Origin: Sipunculus nudus | Lineage: Eukaryota > Annelida > Sipuncula > Golfingiida > Sipunculidae | Reading direction: 5' to 3' | Length of the DNA: 64,000 nt | Assembly: GCA_026874595.1 (NCBI GenBank) | Contig: CM049312.1 | Location: 56,485,429-56,549,428, forward strand | Program-made: the position numbers and the translations under genes | Notes under the pieces: generated by a model | What the model was told of the DNA's origin: nothing | Databases searched by the model: none | The model's input: the letters and a program-made list of their open reading frames with translations, nothing else | Shown here: positions 14,001-23,989 of the stretch, piece by piece | Position numbering within the stretch: position 1 is the stretch's first letter | How the letters are laid out: the number at the start of each line of letters is the position of its first letter

Positions 14001-15537
14001 TATATAAACTTGAAATGGCAATTGTCTGAAGGCAGTGGATCATTAAACAGGACAGGAAAATATGTCTTTATTTCAGTTGTGAACTTCAAAAAGTAAACTT
14101 GATACTTGATAGGTATATTGAACGGTAAATCGGTCAGAGGGATTCACCGATCGGACATTTGAAAAATATTTATATTAGAAATGCGATCTTAAAGATTAAT
14201 TCCTACATAGTACGGGGTGAAAGATAGTGTATATACGTTTGTATTTTAGAGACTGTTGTAGGAGTATAGGGAATCATGGAAAAGGGCATTTTAGGGTTTT
14301 TCAAGTTGTTTAAATATCATGGGATTTGGGGGGAATTCAAGAGTCCAAGAATGGATTTTTTTTTATACATTGCAAGGAAGGCGCTATAGAATTTGTCAAA
14401 ATAATTTTTACACAATGTGCAAGACTAACCCTCCACTCCCAACACCAGGGGCCATTGGTCTTTTGACAGGGGTTCCCCTTGGTTAGTGCCCCTTAGGGAT
14501 TTATCTTTATTTAGACGGCCTTGAAATGCACACCTTTGCATGACTGGTCAGATTTTCGATGGCGTTCTGAAAATAATAGCTAAACTGCTGATCTTAAAAA
14601 GAAAAACAACAGATCAGTATTTCTTCTTGCGTATAGCTTGTCTATAGCTATAGAGATCGTTCGCAAATTATTTGGTTGGTTCCACTGCCCAGTTTATAAT
14701 TCCTGAAATATTTGAAATGGGACACACAGGCAAAAGGCACCATACATTTTTTATCTCACCATTCTTGAAAAAAAGGCCAACTTTGAACTTTTGGAGGAAC
14801 TCCCATGCCACTTCATTATACTTATTCCCCGAAATGCCGCCCCAAAAATGAACCACCCGGGGCGGACCACCCCTGCCCGCCCCCCTTAGGTACGCCATTG
14901 TGCAAACCTTCCTGGAGGAGGTAAATATTCATCTCCGAAGTATTTTCATAAAATTAAAGGAAAAAATACATACCTGCTTAAGGAGGACGACGAAATCCAA
15001 CATAAACAAGCCAGCATGAAGCACCATGCCGGTACACACCATGTATAACCTCAGATGTCCCGGGCCCAATCCAGCGTCCAGCAACGTCACTAATTTTAAA
15101 ACTCTAGCCGCCAAAGCCAGTGTCCAGTATACCAAGAGAAGTGCAAGATATTTGGGCTTATTAAAATGCTCGGCAAATGTGTAGAAACACAAAGTTACAA
15201 CGTTAGCGACTATTGCGACAACGTACGGAATATACAAATGAAAGTGAATCCCTTGATACATCATATTAGACAGGGTGCCCTCGATAAGAGCGCAAATCTG
15301 GATGACCAAAAGAAGGATTGTTAGAATCCATCTTAGATTATGGCCCACGTATCGCACCCAAAGACGTTTTTCTGTAAGATCTTCTTTGCGAGTCTTCAGC
15401 CAGTACGCTAGCAAGCAGATTCCTGACGTCAGCAAGAAAAACAGAGTTGGTGCCAAATATATGCCGTCTGCTTCACATTCGGTTAGGTTTCCCGCCCTGC
15501 CGACAGTGGCATTACCTTGTGGTCCACAGAAGTTCAT
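1..15537 (-). CDS. Gene A: sulfonylurea receptor-like ABC transporter (ABCC8/9-like), N-terminal part, 11 exons, cut by left edge
   Basis: Eleven exons on the minus strand join in frame into about 747 residues. Order: TMD0 (residues 1-188), L0 linker (about 189-275), TMD1 (about 276-610), a charged linker, and the start of NBD1 with an A-loop-like NYSWD, ending at VKIPQG just before Walker A. Exon coordinates: 14974-15537, 11799-11975, 10708-10764, 9925-10128, 6580-6732, 5479-5634, 4479-4613, 3791-3953, 2919-2959, 2327-2551, 689-1055. The SUR assignment rests on TMD0: GHNLRWILT, HLYIP and LLVYWTLA are near-identical to my memory of vertebrate SUR1/SUR2 and unlike MRP1. TMD1 also aligns along its length, including IKLLKLYAWE. 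SURs do not mainly transport; they sense MgATP/MgADP and gate Kir6 potassium channels in the plasma membrane. That role is inferred here. Walker A of NBD1, TMD2 and NBD2 lie beyond the left edge. Confidence 0.88.
689..1055 (-). CDS. Gene A exon 11: TMD1-NBD1 linker and first strand of NBD1
   Basis: 122 codons plus one base (from residue 626). Starts IPNAGHRKRN, continues through an acidic, serine-rich linker, then KTAVEIKNGNYSWDVEGKDV and TLSNINVKIPQG. The last part equals the SUR segment GYFSW to TLSNIDIRIPTG, which precedes Walker A. The acceptor ACTTAAAG at 1056-1057 was chosen because it alone keeps phase with exon 10 and has a pyrimidine tract; a nearer AG after the CCACAGAAAG stretch is possible. 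The donor AAG|GTAAGC at 688 is the first unit of a 25-bp array that fills the rest of the window to the left. Confidence 0.85.
1056..2326. other. Gene A intron 10: two (TA)n tracts and an interspersed repeat copy
   Basis: No coding signal. Holds (TA)n at about 1400-1467 and 1981-2044. Between them (about 1467-1980) lies a sequence whose second copy is at 23990-24362 in the intergenic region; both include CAGCTACTAATGTGGAAAAC and GTGTTCACCTTTCC. Confidence 0.75.
2327..2551 (-). CDS. Gene A exon 10: end of TMD1
   Basis: 75 codons (residues 551-625). TPGKVFSGLSLIKIVELPVL matches the SUR segment [20 protein letters not shown], and STDRLLKFFLAQEI matches SVQKLSEFLSSAEI, the exit from TMD1. Acceptor TTATTACAG, donor CGG|GTAAGA, phase 0. 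Confidence 0.88.
2919..2959 (-). CDS. Gene A exon 9: 41-nt microexon
   Basis: A 41-base exon between CTTTTCAG and GTAAGT. It takes phase 1 from exon 8 and returns phase 0 to exon 10, encoding IIAAESTPSTISLI in place of the SUR segment SIFMNTAIPIAAVLI. Without it exon 8 and exon 10 do not join in frame and a membrane helix is missing, so it is well supported although short. Confidence 0.82.
2960..4478. other. Gene A introns 7 and 8 around exon 8: no recognised content
   Basis: Introns 2960-3790 and 3954-4478 flank exon 8. I see no repeats or RNA genes that I can name. The open frames at 3201-3530 (plus) and 3248-3475 (minus) match nothing I know and have no splice-phase fit with the gene. Confidence 0.6.
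3791..3953 (-). CDS. Gene A exon 8: TMD1 with LKLYAWE motif
   Basis: 54 codons plus one base (residues 483-536). Contains NEIIQNIKLLKLYAWE, the intracellular loop motif shared by ABCC proteins (SUR: NEMLRGIKLLKLYAWE). Acceptor TTTGTAG, donor A|GTAAGC, ending in phase 1. Confidence 0.9.
4479..4613 (-). CDS. Gene A exon 7: TMD1 helices
   Basis: 45 codons (residues 438-482): FCMSFGMLYIQLGYAAVISA, then IVVLLLVPLQYYVG. Acceptor CTACAG, donor ATG|GTAAGA. It aligns with the SUR segment [20 protein letters not shown] then PVQYFVATKL. Confidence 0.87.
5027..5456. repeat. Imperfect inverted repeat (hairpin) in intron 6
   Basis: Arms about 5027-5165 and 5328-5456 are reverse complements with mismatches. 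Markers: CTCTGGGTCAC at 5108-5118 against its complement at 5380-5395, and TTTTGTTTTAACAGCTGCTTT against its complement at about 5400-5422. The spacer is about 160 bp. It ends some 20 bp from the donor of exon 6. Confidence 0.75.
5479..5634 (-). CDS. Gene A exon 6: TMD1
   Basis: 52 codons (residues 386-437), AMVYSKSLRLSS to WAWTLPIH, matching the SUR segment [20 protein letters not shown] to NLWAMPVQ. Acceptor GTTTTAG, donor CAT|GTAAGC, phase 0 both sides. The VDPMHLFML stretch corresponds to IDTNQLMWF of SUR. The SUR1 Asn437 region (a drug-pocket neighbour) reads HWAW here, so that Asn is not obviously kept. Confidence 0.88.
5960..6600. repeat. Degenerate repeat array merging into exon 5's 3' end
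   Basis: T-rich units such as CTTACCTGGATTGCCC (5969), CTTGCCTAAATTGTTCC (6143), CTTGTCTAGATTGCCCC (6311), CTTCCCTAGATTATTCC (6474) and CTTACCTGGACTGCTCC (6575, the exon border itself). The spacing of like units is about 162-170 bp, with a sub-unit TTTTGCCTGAA...TCGCAC between them. On the gene's strand the units resemble GGAGCAGTCCAG|GTAAG. Confidence 0.6.
6580..6732 (-). CDS. Gene A exon 5: TMD1, second membrane helix
   Basis: 51 codons (residues 335-385), from EQQYISPHEYF through a hydrophobic helix to IRIKGAVQ. Acceptor CATTTTAG, donor CAG|GTAAGA. It matches the SUR segment [20 protein letters not shown] ending in INLRGAIQ. The last 20 or so bases and the donor resemble units of a degenerate repeat array that fills the downstream intron. 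Confidence 0.88.
7016..7085. repeat. Inverted copy of the 21-bp TCGTACGTACGA minisatellite
   Basis: About three units reading ATAATATCTCGTACGTACGA, the reverse complement of the units at 9715-9840. It marks the left end of the palindrome. The unit at about 7050 is diverged (CTTACGTACAAC). Confidence 0.88.
8362..8383. repeat. (GT)n microsatellite near the palindrome centre
   Basis: About nine GT repeats, preceded by a CTCTCT tract at 8325-8352, in the loop of the intron 4 palindrome. Confidence 0.9.
9715..9840. repeat. 21-bp minisatellite with self-complementary TCGTACGTACGA core
   Basis: About six units of GAGATAATATGTCGTACG plus ACG variants. The core TCGTACGTACGA is a palindrome. It forms the outer end of the right arm of the intron 4 palindrome; an inverted, shorter array (about three units) at 7016-7085 forms the outer end of the left arm. 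Confidence 0.92.
9925..10128 (-). CDS. Gene A exon 4: first helix of TMD1
   Basis: 68 codons (residues 267-334). Includes GLYKLIADQLVFVGPMCLEGIV, matching the SUR helix around [20 protein letters not shown]. The donor was set at GAG|GTAAAT: the open frame continues 29 more codons to a second possible donor, but only the first keeps phase 0 with exon 5 and the SUR spacing. The 3' boundary is therefore the less certain one. Confidence 0.87.
10129..11798. other. Gene A introns 2 and 3: nothing recognised
   Basis: Introns 10129-10707 and 10765-11798 flank exon 3. AT-rich sequence without evident repeats, RNA genes or conserved frames. Confidence 0.6.
10708..10764 (-). CDS. Gene A exon 3: small L0 exon
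   Basis: 19 codons (residues 248-266, TEHCSINGEKLQRVFDRER). Acceptor CTTCACAG, donor AGA|GTGAGT. It corresponds to the SUR segment around NYQRLCEAFD. Phase 0 on both sides keeps the frame with exons 2 and 4. Confidence 0.82.
11799..11975 (-). CDS. Gene A exon 2: L0 linker / lasso region
   Basis: 59 codons (residues 189-247), phase 0 at both ends, acceptor TTTTCAG and donor GAG|GTGAAT. It carries the stretch that matches the SUR segment NLLSKGTYWW-M: here NFMSRMTWQW (residues 215-224). In SUR1 this segment holds Tyr230 and Trp232 of the sulfonylurea pocket; here the first is Trp and the second is kept as Trp. The end, NPLEMVDLGSLPE, matches the KPIDLRAIGKLP of SUR. Confidence 0.9.
11976..14973. 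other. Gene A intron 1: transposon-end-like GC-rich patches and a G-quadruplex motif
   Basis: Three kb without coding signal. GC-rich patches at 12508-12541 and 14850-14895 share, on the minus strand, CCGCCCCGGG, and the second continues to GGCGTACCTAAGG near 14897. This resembles ends of common animal DNA transposons (hAT-like), but I could not pair two ends of one element. GGGG-T-GGGG-T-GGGG-A-GGG at 13445-13462 is a canonical G-quadruplex motif. Confidence 0.45.
14974..15537 (-). CDS. Gene A exon 1: start codon and TMD0
   Basis: 188 codons, ending in phase 0 at a CAG|GTATGT donor. The ATG at 15537 is the first in frame and gives MNFCG, as SURs and MRP1 begin close to an FCG motif. About five hydrophobic segments can be seen (roughly residues 26-47, 69-88, 101-121, 130-147, 164-186), the usual TMD0 count. 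Cys4 and Cys21 could form the extracellular disulfide that SUR1 makes between its two N-terminal cysteines. N9-A-T and N17-L-T are glycosylation sequons. In SURs, TMD0 is the part that contacts Kir6. Vertebrate SUR1 splits this region over several exons; here it is one. A non-coding 5' exon farther upstream is possible. Confidence 0.9.
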
Positions 15538-15578
15538 CTTGCAGTTGTGGTCATAACTTTAATAAATAAATCCCTTTT

Positions 15579-15619
<41 letters not shown>

Positions 15620-16151
15620 CATGTTTTTTTTTTATTTGAGTGTGTACTTAATTGTATTTATTTACAACCTAATTTTGATTTCATATGAAAAATATGTTAA
15701 GTATTTTTCATGTTAATATTAGGCAATATTTAGCTAACTTGATATTAAATGGACCTGGATGTTACGGTTGGCATATAAACAGATTCATAACAATTAGAAA
15801 ATCAGGTTGTAAATTGTAATAAAAATAACATTATAAAATGATTATTTGTAGTTCCAATGATTATATGGTATTAATGTTTTATTTGTTCTAATGGATGTAC
15901 ATTGCTACAATTTAAAATTTTCTGTTCGTTAATCCCATTTTCCTCTGACTTGCATTGTTCAATAAAAATAAGTATCGTATATAATAAACATAAAGAAATA
16001 TATATCTATATTATTCAATATCAATTTTCCAGCAGTTGATGATTATGAATATGATATTATACTTTCAGTGTAGTTCACAAGGAATCGCATCATAAATGAT
16101 ATCGCGGAATGCAGTATGCAATAACATAGAGATTGGATATGTAGAGTAGTT

Positions 16152-16322
16152 CAGGGGCGGATCCAGGATTTAGGAAAATAAAGGGTCTAATAACAAAACC
16201 TTAAAAAAGTCTAACAATCCGGAGAAGTGAGCGTCAAGGCTGAAAAATTGGTCTAAAGCCTTTAAAAAAAGTTGCGGGCGGATAAAAAAGGGTGTTCTGT
16301 CGCACCACCGGATCTGCTTCTG
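16152..16322. mobile_element. Candidate hAT-like miniature element
   Basis: 171 bp starting CAGGGGCGGATCCAGG and ending CCGGATCTGCTTCTG, imperfect terminal inverted repeats of the CAGGGGCGGATCC type common in hAT transposons. The flanking 8-mers (GAGTAGTT and GTGTTAAT) are not a clear target duplication, so the call is tentative. Confidence 0.45.
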
Positions 16323-17603
16323 GTGTTAATATCACATTTTTAAGCAAAACAGTTTATATTATCCAATGGTTAATATTAAATTCTGCTTTTTATCTCATAG
16401 AAAAATATGTTATCAAATTCTAACTCACTAGATGACATGAAAATCATATCTTAGTGAATACAAGTATTTTGTTCAAGTGCTTTGGATATCTTACAAGAAA
16501 CGAAAACGACTTCATATCCATGTAGATGTTAAAAGACGATTTAAATTTACGTTTAAAAAGGTCCCATTTTGGCCAAATAGAGTGGTTGTTTCTTGTTGAA
16601 AAGTGTATTAAGAAAATGCTTCAAATCAGAGGGAAAAGAGGAAATGGCTATAAAATAAACATGGAGAGAGAAGCCAAGCTATTTTTTTTAATGAACAAAC
16701 CGCACATTAATGTATGAAAAGCCTGTGTTTTAGGACATACCAGTGAACACAAGTAGCATATATAATAAGTTTCTTATTTTCGCAGTTTCCCCATATTCAC
16801 TGCAGTTAATGTTCATCGCTACAATATTGAGGAGTTGTTAGCCTGGAGACTGGGCGAATAAATAATCCCTTAATTTTGAAATTCGTCACAAACCTAGGAA
16901 AACCCGGGGGAAGTTGTTTTTTTATGAAATCTTGGATGTTATATTAACTTTGTTATATAAAATACATTTGGAATGTCATTATAATTGAAATTCGTTACCT
17001 GAACTGCCGGGTGTAGGGTGATCACGCCAAGTCGATAACATTCAAGTTGATCACAGGTATAGACCAACTAACATAGTAAACCTAAGCTGATAAACTTTAT
17101 ATTTTTTATCGTGTATTTATCATGTTTTAACTGACAATGTGAAATACAGTTGATCCATATCCGATCAGTGTATGACACTAAACTAGACAAAATAAAATCC
17201 AAGCATGAGTTATTACCTTGTTAATGCGAGTCTTATTTGATTGCCCAAATCTTTAACATATAAATCATGCCATAAATAACGGGCCGGTGAAGCAATTAAA
17301 GCAACAGCGTAAATTTTATTAGTTAAATATCTTTCAAGGGTAAATGAGTAAATAAAGTTTTCTGGGCACGTTTCTATATATATTGACGGAGACACAGAAA
17401 CTCGCCTTGACATTAAATCAGGGGGTCGGTGCATTGATTAAAAAAAGGTTTCCATTTCTGTGCCATATGGGTGAACCACTTGAACTCCTCTTACGCCAAC
17501 GAGTACCAGACAAATTTTATTTGAAGTCGGTCCCATTACATTCTTAAATTACATGCCCAGATTCTTTCGTCAAAAAATAACTATCAAGTCCAAAACAATA
17601 AGA

Positions 17604-17835
17604 GATATGGTTCTCAGGCAACGCCCGCGCCAATTTTAATCCCCCACATCAAACATTTTTATTTTTATTTTCATCTTTCAAGAAGACCAAAACATAATAC
17701 CATTTTAATAAGATTTCCATTTTATGTAGTGTTTTTACCTGTTTAGCAAACAAATTTGTTATTATCATGCTTTTCCTTGGTAATATGATAATTTTATCCA
17801 AACATACAAAAAAGGTAAAATAGAAGCCCTTAACA
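17604..17835. mobile_element. Diverged partial copy of the GGTTCTCAGGCA miniature element
   Basis: Starts ATATGGTTCTCAGGCA and continues in parallel with the complete copy at 55914-56225 (shared TTATTATCATGCTTT, TTTATC-AAACATACAAAAAA). The right terminal repeat is not recognisable. Confidence 0.6.
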
Positions 17836-17944
17836 TCGTGGTATTGCTGAACTTGACTATAAACATATCGACAACAACCATGCCCCCTCCCCCCCCCCCC
17901 CCTTATGATGTACGTTCGTTTACCGTCACCTTTCAGGAAAACGG

Positions 17945-17979
17945 CACGTGGCGTGACGTCATTGACGCCTTTGACGTAA
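17945..17979. promoter_or_regulatory. Cluster of E-box and CRE-type sites
   Basis: CACGTG at 17945-17950, the full CRE palindrome TGACGTCA at 17954-17961 and TGACGTAA at 17972-17979 lie within 35 bp, 2.4 kb upstream of gene A's start codon. In animals these are bHLH and CREB/ATF sites. A role for gene A (distal promoter or upstream non-coding exon) is inference only. Confidence 0.35.
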
Positions 17980-18434
17980 CGGATCACACTCGACAGATGG
18001 CCGGATGGTCACATGCAACAAGTTACAAATTCTGGGGTTATTTACGCTTGAATTTACACAAAAATTGTACTTCATCAACACTAATACAACACCAATTTCA
18101 ATAACATCCGTTATAACGTATCCAGATATCGTCATGACATACTTATACACACACACCCTGAATCGAGTGAAAACAATAACCCTCGCTTCGCGCAGTGTCA
18201 ATAATTTGATTTAATTCCCTAGTTGTACTCTGTACCTGACATGCTGGAAAAGATTGTATGGATTACCTTTATTTCGAAAGTTTTAAATACGCTGGTTTGT
18301 TGATTTATTGCCTAACTTAGAACTTTTCTAAACTCTTGATAAAAATCATGTCGTCCTTGCATGGGTGTGCACGGAGAATTTTAAAGTAAATGTTTCAGGT
18401 CTCAATACAATTTATTATCAGCTAAAATAGCAGG

Positions 18435-21400
18435 TTTCCCTCTACATTACAGACGACTACTCCGTCTCCCAAGTGTCAATAAATATGGAGACTATTCGCA
18501 TATCCCTAAGGTGATTTCCTTAAGTGGCTTTCCAACATTGTCTTTATCCTCTGTTCATTATAAGTACATGTATACTTACTACTTATGTAAATCAATATAT
18601 ATTTCATAGAGAATAATGGCTTTTGCAATTACAAAATTAAGTATTGATACTTTCACGGGTAAAGTCTGTTGTTCCGAAAAGACATGTTTAAGTAACAACA
18701 TCATTATCTGCATCAATGACATCAAATGTAAATCCTCAGTAAACAACATCAAGATGATGACATAAAAACAACACATAAACATTTGATGTTAAGTTAATAC
18801 ATTTAAGTCTAATCATCGTCAAAAATCATGAAAATTACATTTTTCTGAAAAACATCTGGTTTTATAGATGTTTGCTATATCTATCTTTTCACAAAAACAC
18901 GTTCCTGAGGTTATATTGTATCAATAAGAAAAATAAGTATATTAATTCAGATGTCAACCCCACGTGGGGTGCAAACAGGACCAACTGTCAGCTCGGCGAG
19001 AGTTAGCAGCGTGTAAGTTGCTTATTAGTTAACCATGCGCTCGCGGTATTAGGCAAATGGTTGATTGACAGGCGTGGGGAAGCCGCGGTCAGTCAGCCGG
19101 GAAAGAGCTTATCTTTATTACCGGCACTTACTAATTGGCACTAATTAATACAAACGCGTCCCCCCCCCCCCCCCCCCCTATACGCCTAACCCAGAAGTAA
19201 ACTGTACATCGTACTCCTCCAGTCACTCCTATGTCACTGCCCTAAAACATGTTAGTGTCACCCAATAATGGTCCTGGCACCAAGAATATACCCAGAAATA
19301 TGAATTTACCGATTGTTATTTCTGTAATATTGACCCTGTTATACACTATAACATTTTCTCCCAGGGTCCATCATTACATCGCCAAAACCATTACCGAATA
19401 CATCGTTCCTTCTTCTATAATATACACTATCTTCAAACTGAACGTCATGGGTCGAAGAAAATAGAGTAGAATGAGCGAAGATAAAATTCGCTTTTTGAAC
19501 GAGAGACAGTCACATACTGCTGATCACAAGGTTCCCGTGTCGTTAGTGGAGGATGTAGATAAACGCCGAGGGTGGTGGAGCAATATGGGACTGCGTTGCA
19601 CGAATGAATTTTGTGAGAGGAACGCGGCACAAAGTTACACCACCACGTCGCCTGCTAACAAATTTTGCGAAGTGAACCGCGTCGGAGTCTTAGCTATGGG
19701 AGCGATCGGTAAAGGAAGAGCGGCCGCAGCACGATTTTAGCGCTTATATGACTGGTGTAAATAAATCTAATGAGAGAGAGAGAGAGAGATATGTGTTGCC
19801 GCTAGCTATGTAGTGTCTCATATATAATTGTGAGAGGGAGAGACAAGCTGATAATTGGGTTAGGGTATATGGTGGTCTGAATGAGAGCGCAGAGTAAACA
19901 GAGTGATCGTTCTTAATAGTCACTTCACACCTGACCTTCATACCCGGCGCGGTAGCCCATGACCTGATTACCGATGACCGACCCCTCGGACCCCTTGCGC
20001 TTATACCCCTGTTTTCCACTCAAAACAAAATTTCTCTTCCCAAACAGTTTTTGGCCGTTTTCTCAAAACAGTATTTCAGGAGACTGTACGGTCTTCAGAA
20101 CGATATTTCTCAAAAACCATCGAATATCGAGTCTTCAAATTTTGCATATAGGTAAATCAACAAGTATTCTAAAATGTTTTTTTTCTTTTTCCTATATCGT
20201 TTTTAGTGTAGTAGAAATACGTTATTTAAACGAAATAAGTATTATTAACATCACACATTTTTTTTTAATTCATTATGAAAAAAAGACAATAAATATATAA
20301 AAAAAAAACGCCTGGAGATATTTGTATGTAGTTTCAAATGATACTGTTTCCACATTCATACCCTAGGCAAATTTTGAGATATATCCAATTAAAAAAATAT
20401 TTTAAAATCATTTCAAGTTTTAAATTTTCAAAGTGGACACTGTTACACTTTTTATATATATCTCATCTGATAGAGATATTCTAAGGATTCTCAATATATA
20501 TACATCACTGTGTCTAAAATTATTATTAATATGAATTCTAAAGCTAAATTAAACCAAGGTTGTTTGACGATGATTAGACCTTAACAAGAGAGGACTAAAC
20601 CCATATCTGTAACACTTAACAATCAAATAGCATTTTTATATGAAACACTTACTACCAAAGCAACTGACAGTGATCAAAAAGACAAAATCAGAAAACAGCA
20701 AGCTACATACAATTAAGCACGTAAATTAAACAATACTGAGCAGTACTTTTACACCCACAGGACAATTCAGTACTTCAATATTACTTTTCATTTTCTTAAA
20801 TGGATCACCATATAAGACATGGATCGTATGTTTTTAATAATATATCGAGCTTTCATCTTCATACATATTTTGCCGCTAAGTAATGACCCCTCTCTATTCT
20901 TTTAAATTACTCTGCCATGTCTATAAATCGTAAGCAGAAATAGATCATAAGCATAGCGATAATGCAGATATGGTAAATTAAATTTTAATTTTGTAACCTT
21001 AAACAAAATAAGTAATTTCAATCAGATATGGAATTTTATGTTGTAATAACGAATAAAACCCTTTTGAAGGACAATTACTTTTGGCAGAACCTTCTGCAGG
21101 TTCCTCTTGGGGCAACACAGATATAGTATTCCTCTTATTTTATCATACGTCAAATTTTGCCCCCACTTTGTTCCCGCTCCATCGATGGAACTTTTTTTGC
21201 CAAATAAAATTCAGATTCTGGTACCTATTACACATGAATTACACCTTTATAGTAATTGTAATCAGTTACACTTACAATGTAACAAACCTAGCTATGGATT
21301 GTGAGATTCACTGGCTCCTTATTGCAGGTGATGTAATCACAGACTTACGGGTTTACGCTGGATAAATGAATCATAACCCAAATAATTCACTACAAAAACA

Positions 21401-23854
21401 ACGGATGTTAAAGCAGGATTCAATAACCCTGATAATTAAGTGCTCATCTGTCTGCATTTTCTTGCCATACGTGTGTATGACTTAGTGATATAATTAAGTC
21501 GTAGACCTTTCAACAGTTCATTATGCCTCAACAGTAAAGATAGAACTCAATCATAAAGTTACATTTGTTGTGAAGGATTACTGAATTTTGAATTATTGGA
21601 CTGAATTTGAGTATTGAACCAAAATATTGCACTGAGAAATTTAAATAACTATACATCACAAAACATCACACACTTATTAAACATCATACATTCCTTTAAC
21701 TTATATGTTTATTTATGCAGTATATTGTCAGATAGATATGCCTGAGACTGTATATACCATACTGGGTGTAATATGTCTAATACAGCAGTTTTATGCAATT
21801 ATCATTCTCGACAAAGCTGCAAGCGTTCTATTTAACAACAATAAAGATCTGTAACACCATGTATGGCACAGAGACTTTCAAGCTACTGGAGTCATGGAAA
21901 AAATACTTGCCTTGAAAATTTTCCATAACCAATGCTGCATACTGTTACAGAAATCTGGCTGAAACAGCCACAGGTTAGCATCAAGGGTAAGCTTTGCAAA
22001 GAGAACCACAGCTTACCTGCTTTTATGAGATTCATTACCATTATGAGATAAGATCTTCCACTATTTGATTAGAGAACTATCCTAAAGACCACGTGACAGT
22101 CTAAAAGTACATGTACTTTATAGGTCCTCTGTACTGAGACACAAAAGGATAAGCAAAAGTGATGACGCATGATAGAGTTCAGCTTCACCATTACTAACTG
22201 TAATGGCGCTCATGTGTTTAAACAAACGACATTAAGACGTCTGAAATAATGTAAAATATGTGCTGCTGTAGGCTTCCACATACATGTACATAGAAAATGT
22301 GATTTTTTTTTTGTAAAATGGGAACCTTTAATGATGTCTCACAAAAGTAGATATAATATATGAATGATCTACAATTACAGTGGTTGAAAAAAATTGCATT
22401 GCTCTGTCCCGTTTTCTAAGCTCTTCTGAGGATAACAATCTCTCTAATGTTGATACTCTTTTTATATGTAAACACTGACAAAAATGTTATTCTTCAGTAT
22501 ATTCACGCACTTTAAGTTTAAATACTTTGCAGATCAGCCTGAAAAATGTTCTCCTCTTTGACTTTTGCATTGTCTGACAGGGCCTGTCCAATGCATTACT
22601 GAGTCTGACTGCATAAACCATGATGTCATACTTTGAAATAATTTCCTTCACTAAAATTTTGAACTTAACTTTTCATATGAAAGTTACTATACTGGACCCA
22701 AGAAAGAAGTTTTCTTCTTGAAAACTGTAAAATTCATTCAAAAATATTTCAAACAAACATTTAAATGAAAGTAATTACGCCATAGTATTCTAAAGTACCA
22801 TGTTGTCATGGAAACTAACACCTATAAATAGTTTGAAATATACAAACATTTTTTTTGGCAATACACATTTACTGAATGACTGGATATGTATATCTTTCTT
22901 TTTATTTGTAAAGCCTATGCAAAGAAGCAAGCAGAATTTAAGTTATAACAAGAGCACCGCAAACGTGTATTATACGCCCGTCATGTATCTGGTGACCTCT
23001 GACCTCATTATATATCCATTAATTTTGATGAGACTGCAAGTCAGGTGAGAAACTCTATTGGTAAATATGTATAATGAGTTACATGAAAATCCATAGGATT
23101 TTTTGTAAGTCACCAAAGTGCGGTGACCTCTGACCTTATTAATATAAGTGGATTAGGTGAGAAATTTTATCAAAATCCTTCATATTCTTCGTAAGATAAT
23201 AATGAATAATTAAAATTTTATTTTAGTTAAATAACTGTACAAATGGGTAAGTAGTTAAAATAATGTTTCATGTTAGCAAGACTGGCCCCTTTAAGGTATC
23301 ATATACATTTTTAGAATATCATATTAAGTGACATTTTAAATAACATATAACATATCCTGACTTTAAACAGTTTCTTACCTCTGGAATTTTAAAAAGACCA
23401 CTTCTACATGACTCAGTTTTAAATATATCAATATGAAAATTCAGTGTATTTACTGTGACAGCAGAATGCCCAGGCATTGTGAAAGAAATAATTGGGTAGT
23501 TTCTGCTCAAATGTCCCCCATGAATTTGTATCACAAAATGAATATGCATAACTTTATGAATATGCATAACTTATCGAAAGACTTGTTTTTCTACACTTAT
23601 TAAGTGTCCTCTGGTGAATTTAACTTGACACTAACCATAAACCTCTGAATAGCATATACATATTGGGTAAGCATATCACAAATGGACATTTTTCTTTGTC
23701 TGGATGACATTTTACAATGCAATTAACTTATAAAAAAAAGAAAAAGGTAGGTAAAAGGGTGGTTGTCACACATAAGCATTGATCTGCACATAAAATATAT
23801 TACCCAATATCTGCCCTGTACTTAACAGTCTAGTTCTGCCCTCAGATATTATAT
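18435..23854. repeat. Copy 1 of a 3.6-kb intergenic segmental duplication
   Basis: Direct repeat of 27660-32184 over its whole length apart from indels. Both start TTCCCTCTACATTACAGACG and end TTCTGCCCTCAGATATTATA. The copies look about 90 per cent identical by eye. Copy 1 carries a 1.77-kb insertion (18807-20580) and lacks about 900 bp present in copy 2 at 30624-31525. No coding frame is conserved between the copies. Confidence 0.92.
18807..20580. mobile_element. 1.77-kb TTAA-flanked inverted-repeat element inserted in duplication copy 1
   Basis: Flanked by TTAA at 18803-18806 and 20581-20584. Terminal inverted repeats: GTCTAATCATCGTCAAA at 18807-18823 and its exact complement at 20563-20579, with one extra C before the right TTAA. 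The paralogous sequence at 28031-28050 reads straight through a single TTAA (28036-28039), a clean empty site. TTAA target duplication is the mark of piggyBac-type transposons. I see no transposase; the frames inside (for example 19471-19740) match nothing I know, so it is probably non-autonomous. It carries a C tract (about 19158-19178) and a GA tract (about 19770-19790). Confidence 0.88.
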
Positions 23855-23989
23855 TACGGAGGATTTAAAATTAAATGTTTATTTACAGTTGAAGAACTGC
23901 AAATTAAGTTTATCTTATATACTTTACACATTATACACATTCACCCTAATTCACATTTACAATCGGACAGTCTCAGAAATTATATATGC

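Larger units (their letters stand above)
15538..17940. other. Upstream of gene A: (AT)n tract, small inverted-repeat elements
   Basis: No gene seen. Holds an (AT)n tract (about 15583-15617), a candidate hAT-like miniature element (16152-16322), a partial copy of the GGTTCTCAGGCA element starting at 17604, and a C tract (about 17888-17902). The core promoter of gene A was not identified. Confidence 0.55.

Noticed and set aside
19471-19740. 89-residue plus-strand frame inside the TTAA element
   Set aside because: No recognisable domain, no transposase motif and no splice support.
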